A stretch of DNA of 6,298 nt from DASXTS01 sp036402215 (GTDB taxonomy: Bacteria; Actinomycetota; Actinomycetes; Mycobacteriales; Pseudonocardiaceae). The DNA is taken from assembly GCA_036402215.1 (NCBI GenBank), contig DASWTI010000260.1, positions 1-6,298 of the forward strand. Reading direction: 5' to 3'. Numbering within the stretch: position 1 is the stretch's first letter; every line of letters begins with the position of its first letter. The translations under genes were made by a program, and so were the position numbers. The notes under the pieces are model-generated. The model had not been told where the DNA came from. It worked only from the letters and a program-made list of their open reading frames with translations, and did not search any database. Below, one piece after another: positions 1 to 5,137 of this stretch.

Positions 1-154
1 GTTCCCGCGCCGTCCGCGCCGCCCGCCGCCGCGGCGCCGCGGCGACGATGCCCGGGCCGGAGTCCGCGGTGGCACGCCGCCCGTCCCGCTCACCCGTCCC
101 GGTGCCCGGGGCCGGCTCCGTGGCCCGGGGGTGCGTGGTGGCGTCACCTGTCAT
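1..154 (-). CDS. Partial TetR-family-like transcriptional regulator (N-terminus only)
   Basis: An open reading frame on the minus strand starts with ATG at 154 and runs off the left edge, giving 51 codons without a stop. Nearly every codon ends in G or C, which supports real coding. The visible protein is a Gly/Thr/Pro-rich unstructured tail followed by an Arg-rich stretch (about residues 42-51, ending RRRAARTARE). That is how many actinomycete TetR proteins look just before the helix-turn-helix domain, but no domain residue is actually seen. The TetR call rests mainly on context: it is divergent from a dehydrogenase gene, and two TetR-like palindromes lie in the gap. Translation could use the AAGG at 162-165 (7 nt spacing). 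Alternatively TAAGGT (161-166) could be a -10 box giving a leaderless mRNA. Another regulator family remains possible. Confidence 0.5.
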   Translation of the reverse strand, partial: MTGDATTHPRATEPAPGTGTGERDGRRATADSGPGIVAAAPRRRAARTARE

Positions 155-187
155 GGCCGAACCTTAGCAGAGCGCCACACCGAAACG

Positions 188-200
188 AGAGCACTGCTCT
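188..200. promoter_or_regulatory. TetR-like operator, copy 1 (perfect palindrome)
   Basis: AGAGCA-C-TGCTCT is a perfect 6-1-6 palindrome in the gap between the divergent genes. It abuts and overlaps the first base of a TTGACT -35 box (200-205) for the rightward gene. Size, symmetry and position suit a TetR dimer site that would block the rightward promoter and probably the leftward one too. The sequence is seen; the protein that binds it is inferred. Confidence 0.5.
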
Positions 201-229
201 TGACTTGGCCGGGCCGATGTGTGAACACT
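200..229 (+). promoter_or_regulatory. Candidate promoter for the dehydrogenase-like gene
   Basis: TTGACT (200-205) is a good -35 match for the main actinomycete sigma factor. With an 18-nt spacer the -10 would be AACACT (224-229), a weak match that keeps A at position 2 and T at position 6. Transcription would start near 236, leaving a leader of about 30 nt that contains the GAGGAG ribosome site. Both elements overlap operator copies, consistent with repression. Confidence 0.4.
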
Positions 230-234
230 GCTCT
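222..234. promoter_or_regulatory. TetR-like operator, copy 2 (imperfect)
   Basis: TGAACACTGCTCT matches copy 1 at 11 of 13 positions and includes an exact 9-bp repeat, CACTGCTCT (192-200 and 226-234). The two centres are 34 bp apart, a little over three helical turns, so two dimers could bind on the same DNA face. This copy covers the expected -10 region of the rightward promoter. The outer sequences also form a 9-bp inverted repeat, ACGAGAGCA (185-193) and TGCTCTCGT (229-237). Confidence 0.45.
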
Positions 235-265
235 CGTAACGGAGCGACGATCTGAGGAGTGCGTC

Positions 266-1228
266 ATGGCAGTGCACGTCATCGTGGGAGCCGGCCCGGT
301 CGGCTCGGGGGTCGCGCGGCTGCTGGCCGCCGCCGGGCACGAGGTGCGGGTGCTCACCCGCTCCGGCGGGGGCGCCGCGGACCTCGCCGGCCATCCCGCG
401 GTGCGCCGCGAGCGGGTCGACGCGGCCGATGCCGCCGCGCTCACCCGGGCGGCGTCCGGCGCGGACGTCCTCTACAACTGCGTGAACCCGCCCTACCACC
501 GCTGGGCGAGCGACTGGCCGCCGGTGGCCGACGCCCTGCTCACGGCGGCCGCGGCGTCCGGCGCCGTGCTGGTGACCATGGCCAACCTGTACGGCTACGG
601 CGAGGTGTCCGCCCCGATGACCGAGGACACGCCGCTCGCCGCCACCGGCGTCAAGGGCCAGGTCCGCAACCGCATGTGGGCCGACGCGCTGGCCGCGCAC
701 CGCGCCGGGCGGGTCCGCGTCACCGAGGCCCGCGCCTCCGACTTCTACGGCCCCGGCGCGGTGGCCAACGCCGTGCTCGGCGAGCGCTTCGCCGTCCCGG
801 TGCTGGCCGGCCGCACCGCCTGGGTGATCGGCGACCCCGACGCGCCGCACTCCTGGAGCTACCTGCCGGACGTCGCCGCGGCGCTCGTGCTGCTCGGCTC
901 CGACGAGCGCGCCTGGGGCCGCGCCTGGCACGTGCCCGCGGCGCCACCCGCCTCGCAGCGCGAGATGGCCCGTGGCCTGGCGCGCGCCGCCGGAGCGCCG
1001 GAGCCCACGGTGCGCGCCATCCCGGCGGCCGTCATGAGCGCGGCGGGCCTCGTGTCACCCGCGCTGCGTGAGCTGCGCGAGACCCGGCACCAGTTCACCC
1101 GGCCGTTCGTGCTCGACTCCACGGCGTACACCGAGACCTTCGGCGTCACCGCCACGCCGGCCGCCGAGGCGCTGGAGGCCACGGCCGCCTGGTGGCGCGC
1201 CCGGGCGGCCACCCCCGCCGCCGCGTAG
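266..1228 (+). CDS. Atypical SDR / NAD-dependent epimerase-dehydratase-like protein
   Basis: A 320-residue Rossmann-fold protein. The start is ATG 266 because GAGGAG (254-259) sits 6 nt before it and the nucleotide-binding strand follows at once. The reading frame is open further upstream, but that extension crosses the promoter and operators and resembles no protein. Visible motifs are the dinucleotide-binding GAGPVGSG (residues 8-15), the second-strand end VRVLTRSG (28-35), a TMANLYG segment (104-110) where extended SDRs have their SSxxVYG motif, ASDFYGPG (157-164), and HSWSYLPDVAAAL (195-207) in the substrate half. The usual catalytic YxxxK is not found; the matching stretch reads KGQVR (130-134). 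It may therefore be an NAD(P)-dependent reductase with altered chemistry, or a binding or sensing protein. Expected to be cytoplasmic. Control by the divergent regulator is likely. The substrate is unknown. Confidence 0.85.
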   Translation: MAVHVIVGAGPVGSGVARLLAAAGHEVRVLTRSGGGAADLAGHPAVRRERVDAADAAALTRAASGADVLYNCVNPPYHRWASDWPPVADALLTAAAASGAVLVTMANLYGYGEVSAPMTEDTPLAATGVKGQVRNRMWADALAAHRAGRVRVTEARASDFYGPGAVANAVLGERFAVPVLAGRTAWVIGDPDAPHSWSYLPDVAAALVLLGSDERAWGRAWHVPAAPPASQREMARGLARAAGAPEPTVRAIPAAVMSAAGLVSPALRELRETRHQFTRPFVLDSTAYTETFGVTATPAAEALEATAAWWRARAATPAAA

Positions 1229-1250
1229 CACCGATGGCCGTCGTCCCGCT

Positions 1251-1264
1251 GCGTGGCGTCACGC
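1251..1264. terminator. Weak hairpin between convergent genes
   Basis: The 45-bp gap between the stop codons of the dehydrogenase-like gene and the flavin oxidoreductase gene contains GCGTG-GCGT-CACGC, a 5-bp stem with a 4-nt loop and no T-rich tail on either side. It could act as a weak two-way terminator. In DNA this G+C-rich, a stem this short may also be chance. Confidence 0.2.
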
Positions 1265-1273
1265 CGACCCCGC

Positions 1274-2233
1274 TCAGGCGAGGCGGGGCGCGACCTCCTC
1301 GGCGAACCGGCGCAGCGTGCGCGCCACCAGCTCGTGGGGCATCGCGCCGAAGTTCGCCAGCAGCAGCAGGTGGTCCACGCCCAGCTCCGCCACCCGGCCG
1401 AGCTGGGCCGCCACGTCGTCCGGCTCACCGGACAGCAGCAGCCCGGCGCCGAGCAGCTCGTCGTAGGAGCGTCGCCGCGCGTAGAGCCGGGTCTCCACGT
1501 ACCGGTCCAGGTACGGCTCGCACTCCGCGCGCGGGCCCACGAAGCAGTGCAGCGCCGCCGCCACCTCGCCGGCGCGGCCGTCCAGCCCGGCCCGGTGGTC
1601 GGTGACGATCGGCGCCAGGTCGGCCACGGCGTCGCACGTCGCGTACGGGATGAGCATGACGCTGCGGCCCTGTGCGCCGACGTGCCGCGCCGCCTCGGCC
1701 CGCACGATCGCCACCCAGAGCGGCGGGTGCGGCCGCTGCACCGGCGTCACCGCGATCCCGGTGTCCACCACGTGGTGGTAGCGCCCGTGATAGGTGAACG
1801 GCTCGCCGCGCCACGCCGTCGTCAGCACCTCCAGCGCCTCGTCGAACCGCGCCCGCTTCTCCCACGGCCCGATGCCGAAGCCGTCGAACTCGTGCGGCAG
1901 GTAGCCCGAGCCGACGCCCAGCACCACGCGCCCGCCGCTGAGCTGGTCGAGCATCGCGTACTCCTCCGCGGCGACCACCGGGTGGTGGAACGGCAGCACG
2001 CTCACCGCGGTACCGAGCCGGATGCGGCTCGTCCGGGCCGCCGCCGCACCCAGCAGGGTGGCCGGCGAGGGCACCACTCCGTAGTCGGAGAAGTGGTGCT
2101 CCGCGAGGAACACCGCGTCGAAGCCCAGCTCCTCGGCGAGCACGATCTCGTTCAGGAGCTGCGCGTACCGGTCGGCGATCGTGGCCGTCCCGCCGGGGTG
2201 ATGGTCGGTGACCGAGAAGATGCTGAACCGCAC
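1274..2233 (-). CDS. LLM-class (luciferase-like) flavin-dependent oxidoreductase
   Basis: A 319-residue protein of usual length for the bacterial luciferase-like monooxygenase superfamily, a TIM-barrel fold using FMN or F420. The start is GTG at 2233: an in-frame TGA lies three codons upstream (2240-2242), so no earlier start exists. A GGTGA (2240-2244) about 6 nt away may serve as a poor ribosome site. Family features in order are the first strand RFSIFSV (2-8), EELGFDAVFLAEHHF (34-48), the SRIRLGTAVSVLPFHHP segment (69-85), LDQLSGGRVVLGVGSGY (95-111), the cap-region PVQRPHPPLWVA (164-175) and a late SGEPDDVAAQL (268-278). HHF and HHP resemble alkanal-monooxygenase-type members more than F420-dependent glucose-6-phosphate dehydrogenase, but cofactor and substrate cannot be settled here. 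It has no signal peptide. It converges on the SDR-like gene and diverges from the hydrolase. Confidence 0.9.
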   Translation of the reverse strand: MRFSIFSVTDHHPGGTATIADRYAQLLNEIVLAEELGFDAVFLAEHHFSDYGVVPSPATLLGAAAARTSRIRLGTAVSVLPFHHPVVAAEEYAMLDQLSGGRVVLGVGSGYLPHEFDGFGIGPWEKRARFDEALEVLTTAWRGEPFTYHGRYHHVVDTGIAVTPVQRPHPPLWVAIVRAEAARHVGAQGRSVMLIPYATCDAVADLAPIVTDHRAGLDGRAGEVAAALHCFVGPRAECEPYLDRYVETRLYARRRSYDELLGAGLLLSGEPDDVAAQLGRVAELGVDHLLLLANFGAMPHELVARTLRRFAEEVAPRLA

Positions 2234-2261
2234 GAGTGATCACCGTACGGGGTGCGCAACG
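2234..2261. promoter_or_regulatory. Short divergent gap with palindromes
   Basis: Only 28 bp separate the oxidoreductase and hydrolase start codons. The gap contains GTGATCAC (2236-2243, perfect palindrome) followed directly by CGTACG (2244-2249, palindrome), and it is flanked by CGCAC (2229-2233) and GTGCG (2252-2256). On the minus strand TACGGT (2242-2247) fits a -10 box and would start RNA almost at the GTG, i.e. near-leaderless; its -35 region is poor. At least one promoter must overlap coding sequence. Confidence 0.3.
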
Positions 2262-3014
2262 ATGTGTGGTGTGACGTTGTGGGTGGAGCAGGGCGGCTCG
2301 ACGGAACCCGGTACGACCCTCGTGCTGCTGCACGGGCTCGGGCACACGGCGGAGGTGTGGCGGCCGCTGCTGGCCGAGCTGCCGCCGTCGGCGGGGTGGC
2401 TGATCGTGGACCTGCCCGGGCACGGCCGGTCACCGTGGCGGGAGCAGTACTGGTTCGACGGCGTGGCCGCCGAGGTCGCCGCGGTGCTGCCGGAGGCCGG
2501 GCGGTTCGCCGCCGTGGGGCACTCGTTCGGTGGCGTGGTGGCGCTGGCGCTGGCCGCCGCGCAGCCCGCGGTGCGCTCGGTGCTCGGCTTCGGCATCAAG
2601 GTCGCCTGGGGCGACGACGAGCTGGCCGCCATGCGGGTGCGCGCCACCAGGCCGCCGCGGGTGCTGCCCACCGAGGAGGAGGCGCGCGCCGCGTTCGTCC
2701 GCTTCGGCGGTCTCGACGGCGTGCTGGCCGCCGGTTCACCCGCCGCCGCCAGCGGTGTCACCGCCGTCGAGGGCGGCTGGCAGCTCGCCACCGATCCCCA
2801 GACCATGGCCGTCGGCGCCCCCGACATGCCCGCGCTCCTGGCCGGCGCCGCCCGCCACGGCGCCACCGTCACCCTCGCCGCGGGCGCCGACGACCACATG
2901 GTCACCCCCGACCAGCTCCGCGCCGTCACCCCAGAGGCGGTGATCATCCCCGGCACGCCGCACAACCTCCACGTCACGCACCCCCGCGCGCTCCTCGACC
3001 TCCTCCCGCTCTGA
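2262..3014 (+). CDS. Alpha/beta-fold hydrolase
   Basis: A 250-residue serine-hydrolase fold protein. Visible features are the oxyanion-hole motif HGLGHT (24-29), DLPGHGRS (50-57) after the third strand, and the nucleophile elbow GHSFGG (86-91) with Ser88. The catalytic acid is probably Asp211 in GADDHMV, and the base His234 in GTPHNLH; both sit where the family expects them. The lid region (about 115-185) is short and Ala-rich. It probably hydrolyses an ester, amide, epoxide or carbon-carbon bond of a small cytoplasmic substrate; no motif narrows this. ATG 2262 is chosen because it leaves 28 bp before the divergent oxidoreductase gene and has a weak GGGGTG (2249-2254) upstream. GTG 2271 is an alternative. 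An in-frame ATG at 2208 would overlap the neighbour and adds no family residues. Confidence 0.88.
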   Translation: MCGVTLWVEQGGSTEPGTTLVLLHGLGHTAEVWRPLLAELPPSAGWLIVDLPGHGRSPWREQYWFDGVAAEVAAVLPEAGRFAAVGHSFGGVVALALAAAQPAVRSVLGFGIKVAWGDDELAAMRVRATRPPRVLPTEEEARAAFVRFGGLDGVLAAGSPAAASGVTAVEGGWQLATDPQTMAVGAPDMPALLAGAARHGATVTLAAGADDHMVTPDQLRAVTPEAVIIPGTPHNLHVTHPRALLDLLPL

Positions 3015-3024
3015 CCCGCCCGCC

Positions 3025-3048
3025 GCCCGTGCCTGTGCACCCACGGGC
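3025..3048 (+). terminator. Terminator-like hairpin after the hydrolase gene
   Basis: GCCCGTG (3025-3031) and CACGGGC (3042-3048) form a perfect 7-bp stem with a 10-nt loop, starting 11 nt after the stop codon. The loop itself contains the palindrome GTGCAC. There is no T run, which is common for actinomycete terminators. It would separate hydrolase transcription from murE. Confidence 0.4.
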
Positions 3049-3078
3049 CACCGTGCGCGGCTCCGGCAACCGGCATGG

Positions 3079-3132
3079 CGGAGCGGACTGACCAGTGCGG
3101 CGGAGCCGACTGACCGGTGCGGCGGTCCGACC
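3079..3132. repeat. 22-bp tandem duplication plus partial third copy
   Basis: The segment at 3079-3100 is repeated directly at 3101-3122 with two substitutions (positions 7 and 16 of the unit); both contain GACTGACC and end in GTGCGG. A degraded third start (CGGTCCGACC, 3123-3132) follows. It lies outside any credible gene and is probably a local slippage duplication. Confidence 0.7.
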
Positions 3133-3247
3133 CATCGGCGTACCCGTACCTCTGCGCCCCTGGCGCGACCGTCGCCGGCCCGCGGCGCTCCGCTCGCCGC
3201 CGCCCCCGCCGTCGCGCCGCCGCTGCTCGTCGTCGCCGCTCGCCGCC

Positions 3248-3299
3248 GCCGCTGCTCGCCACTACTGCTCGCCACTACTGCTCGCCGCCGCTGCTCGCC
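3248..3299. repeat. 13-bp tandem array, four units in A-B-B-A order
   Basis: Four head-to-tail 13-mers: GCCGCTGCTCGCC (3248-3260), ACTACTGCTCGCC (3261-3273), the same again (3274-3286), then GCCGCTGCTCGCC (3287-3299). The outer units are identical, the inner units are identical, and the two types differ only at unit positions 1, 3 and 4. More degenerate CGCCGCTGCTCG-like sequence lies on both sides (about 3187-3247 and 3300-3325). It is non-coding by composition and sits about 75 bp before the palindrome upstream of murE. Confidence 0.75.
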
Positions 3300-3372
3300 G
3301 CGACGGCCTGCCGCCGTCGCCGCCCACCGCCATCGCCCGCTCGCCGGGTTCGTCGCCGCTGACGCCATTGGT

Positions 3373-3393
3373 CGTGACCAGGGTGTGGTCACG
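3373..3393. promoter_or_regulatory. Perfect palindrome upstream of murE, possible regulator site
   Basis: CGTGACCA (3373-3380) and TGGTCACG (3386-3393) form perfect 8-bp arms around a 5-nt spacer. An extra half-site TGGTC (3369-3373) precedes it, so TGGTC occurs as a direct repeat 17 bp apart and also inverted. The centre (3383) would fall near -61 of the candidate murE promoter, a position often used by activators. The binding protein is unknown; the spacing does not fit a CRP site and the core does not fit MraZ repeats. Confidence 0.45.
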
Positions 3394-3408
3394 GGGCGGG
3401 ACCCCGGC

Positions 3409-3437
3409 GTCACCCCGAGGGAGCAACGTCCTAGGCT
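3409..3437 (+). promoter_or_regulatory. Candidate murE-murF promoter
   Basis: TAGGCT (3432-3437) is a good actinomycete housekeeping -10 box. With a 17-nt spacer the -35 is GTCACC (3409-3414), a weak 3/6 match to TTGACA, so help from an activator would make sense. Transcription would start near 3444, giving a leader of about 74 nt. This supports the GTG at 3518 rather than a longer murE. Confidence 0.4.
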
Positions 3438-3497
3438 CGTCGCGGCTCGCGGCGTCATCCGCCGGAGCACCCCGACCGCCGACCGGACGCCTCACCC

Positions 3498-3503
3498 GGA
3501 GGG
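3498..3503 (+). promoter_or_regulatory. Shine-Dalgarno sequence before murE
   Basis: GGAGGG lies 14 nt before the GTG at 3518. This is further than usual, but it is the only strong ribosome site near the start of the conserved protein. The codons between (GTC, AGC, ACC, ATC, CCC) are not normal starts, so a closer start is not available. Confidence 0.5.
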
Positions 3504-3517
3504 TCAGCACCATCCCC

Positions 3518-5137
3518 GTGAAGACCGACATCGCACCCCCTCGCCCGTCCACCACCACGCCGGTCGCCCTGACCGCCCTGGTGGACGTGGCCGGGCTGCC
3601 CCCGCACCCCGGCGCGGCCGGCGTGGCCGTCAGCGGGGTGACGCTGCGCGCCCACCAGGCACGACCGGGTGATCTGTTCGCCGCTCTCCCAGGGGCGCGT
3701 GCCCACGGGGCCGACTACGCGGCGAACGCCGTGGCTGCCGGGGCCGTCGCCGTGCTCACCGACCCGGCCGGCGCCGCCCGGCTGGACGGGCTCGGCGTCC
3801 CGGTCCTGGCGCACGACGACCCGCGGCGCGTGCTCGGCCCGGTCGCCGCCCGCGTGTACGGCGAGCCGTCCACGAAGCTCGCGATCATCGGCGTCACCGG
3901 CACGGCCGGCAAGACCACCACGACGTACCTCATCGAGGCCGGCCTCGCCCGCGCCGGCCACACCACCGGCCTGATCGGCACCGTCGAGACCCGCGTGGCG
4001 GGGGAGCGGCTGGACTCCGCGTTCACCACCCCGGAGGCGCCCGACCTGCAGGCGCTGCTCGCGCTCATGGTCGAGCGCGGCGTCACCCACGTGGCCATGG
4101 AGGTCTCCAGCCACGCGCTCGCCCTCGGCCGCGCGGACGCCACGCGCTTCGCCGTCGGCGCGTTCACCAACCTCTCCCAGGACCACCTGGACTTCCACCC
4201 CGACCTCGAGGACTACTTCGCGGCCAAGGCCCGGCTGTTCGACGGCCGCGCCGGCGTCGAGGTGGTGTGCGTGGACGGCGAGTGGGGCCGCCGCCTGGTC
4301 CGTCCGGGCACGGTGACCGTGTCCACCACCGGCGCCGACGCCACCTGGTGGGCGGACAACGTCGAGGTCGCGCCGTCCGGCGCCCAGGGCTTCGACGTGC
4401 ACGGCCCCGGCGGCTTCGGCTACCGCATGCTCAGCCGCCTGCCCGGGGCGTTCAACGTGGCCAACACGCTGCTGGCGCTGGCCTGCCTGGACGCCGCCGG
4501 GGTGGACGTGCGGCTCGCCGCGCGCGCCGTGGCCGGCGTGGACGTCGCCGGGCGCATGGAGCGGGTGCGGCGCGGCCAGGACTTCGTGGCCATCGTCGAC
4601 TACGCGCACAAGCCCGCGGCGGTGTCCGCCGTCCTCGACGCGGTTCGCGGTCAGCACCCCGCCGCGCGCGTCGCCGTCGTGCTCGGCTGCGGTGGCGACC
4701 GGGACACGGCCAAGCGGCCCGTCATGGGCGCCGAGGCCGCCGCGCGCTCGGACCTGCTGGTGGTCACCGACGACAACCCGCGCTCCGAGGACCCGGCCGC
4801 GATCCGCGCCGAGATGCTGGCCGGCGCGTTCGACGTGCCCGCGGACCGTCGCGGTGAGATCACCGAGGTGGGTGACCGCCGCGCCGCCATCCGTCACGCG
4901 GTGCGCTGGGCCAGGCCCGGCGACGTGGTCGTCATCGCCGGCAAGGGTCACGAGGCCGGCCAGGAGATCAACGGTGTCACGCACCCGTTCTCGGACCGTG
5001 ACGAGCTGATCGCCGCTATCGACGACCTGCTGGCCGACGCCCCGGCCTCGCCCGGGTCGCCTTTGGAGCCCTCGTCGCCCGGGCCGGCGCCGGGGTCGGC
5101 GTCACCCGGGCCGGGCGAGGCGGCCGATCGGCCGTGA
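3518..5137 (+). CDS. murE: UDP-MurNAc-L-Ala-D-Glu:meso-DAP ligase
   Basis: ATP-dependent cytoplasmic ligase that adds meso-diaminopimelate to UDP-MurNAc-L-Ala-D-Glu. From GTG 3518 the product is 539 aa, slightly longer than typical because of its tail. The N-terminal domain has RPGDLFAALPG (49-59). The central domain carries the ATP loop GVTGTAGKTTTT (125-136, Lys132), TTPE (170-173), EVSSHAL (195-201), FTNLSQDHLDFH (216-227) and Lys237 in YFAAKARLF, the probable carbamylated lysine. The C-terminal domain has GRMERV (345-350), DYAHKP (361-366), GCGGDRDTAKRP (390-401), DNPRSEDP (419-426) and GKGHE (475-479). DNPR is the DAP-type signature; lysine-type enzymes differ there. The last about 30 residues are a Pro/Ser/Gly-rich tail outside the fold. 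The frame is open to 3095, so automatic annotation may give 680 aa; the extra part looks non-coding. The stop overlaps murF by 4 bp. Confidence 0.97.
   Translation: MKTDIAPPRPSTTTPVALTALVDVAGLPPHPGAAGVAVSGVTLRAHQARPGDLFAALPGARAHGADYAANAVAAGAVAVLTDPAGAARLDGLGVPVLAHDDPRRVLGPVAARVYGEPSTKLAIIGVTGTAGKTTTTYLIEAGLARAGHTTGLIGTVETRVAGERLDSAFTTPEAPDLQALLALMVERGVTHVAMEVSSHALALGRADATRFAVGAFTNLSQDHLDFHPDLEDYFAAKARLFDGRAGVEVVCVDGEWGRRLVRPGTVTVSTTGADATWWADNVEVAPSGAQGFDVHGPGGFGYRMLSRLPGAFNVANTLLALACLDAAGVDVRLAARAVAGVDVAGRMERVRRGQDFVAIVDYAHKPAAVSAVLDAVRGQHPAARVAVVLGCGGDRDTAKRPVMGAEAAARSDLLVVTDDNPRSEDPAAIRAEMLAGAFDVPADRRGEITEVGDRRAAIRHAVRWARPGDVVVIAGKGHEAGQEINGVTHPFSDRDELIAAIDDLLADAPASPGSPLEPSSPGPAPGSASPGPGEAADRP
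5045..5121 (+). repeat. 11-bp inverted repeat across the murE 3' end
   Basis: GCCTCGCCCGG (5045-5055) is perfectly complementary to CCGGGCGAGGC (5111-5121), with a 55-nt G+C-rich loop encoding the MurE tail. In RNA the right arm includes the GAGG (5117-5120) that could serve as the murF ribosome site, so pairing would hide it until ribosomes translating murE open the structure. The pairing is visible; the regulatory role is inference. Confidence 0.45.
5121..5134. repeat. 14-bp perfect palindrome at the murF start
   Basis: CGGCCGATCGGCCG is self-complementary, and its last G is the first base of the murF GTG. As RNA it could fold into a 5-bp stem with a GATC loop lying exactly between GAGG (5117-5120) and the start codon, which would shorten the long (13-nt) gap. 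It encodes the last MurE residues. Confidence 0.6.

Larger units (their letters stand above)
3015..3517. other. Gene-free region upstream of murE
   Basis: About 500 bp between the hydrolase stop and the murE start. One frame stays open from 3095 into murE, but its translation is an Arg/Pro/Ser/Ala-rich string with no family features, and 13-bp tandem units (not a multiple of three) lie within it, so I treat it as non-coding. From left to right it holds a hairpin, a 22-bp tandem repeat, a 13-bp tandem array, a palindrome, a candidate promoter and a Shine-Dalgarno sequence, each listed separately. I see no remnant of ftsI on either strand. Confidence 0.6.

Noticed and set aside
131..265. N-terminal extension of the SDR-like protein to the start at 131
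   Set aside because: It would run through the promoter and both operator copies; GAGGAG and the Rossmann strand fix the start at 266.
1253..2239. Plus-strand open frame (about 328 codons) opposite the flavin oxidoreductase
   Set aside because: Its translation is Arg/His/Val/Gln-rich without a fold, while the minus strand shows a complete luciferase-like protein.
3248..3299. 13-bp array as a CRISPR
   Set aside because: Units are contiguous and far too short, with no spacers and no cas genes in the window.
3373..3393. Palindrome as a CRP-type site or an MraZ site
   Set aside because: The half-sites GTGA and TCAC are 11 nt apart instead of 6, and MraZ sites are direct TGGGN repeats, which are absent here.
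3015..3517. Remnant of ftsI or another gene in the gap before murE
   Set aside because: No frame on either strand shows penicillin-binding protein motifs such as SxxK or KTG in context; the translations are repeat-driven Arg/Pro/Ser/Ala strings.
3455..4984. Long minus-strand open frame (about 509 codons) opposite murE
   Set aside because: Its translation is Gly/Val/His/Arg/Ala-rich with no family features, and the plus strand encodes an unmistakable MurE. Such shadows are expected at this G+C content.
5056..5110. Intrinsic terminator between murE and murF
   Set aside because: The genes overlap by 4 bp and act in consecutive steps; the structures lie inside the murE coding sequence and lack a T tail, so transcription is expected to continue.
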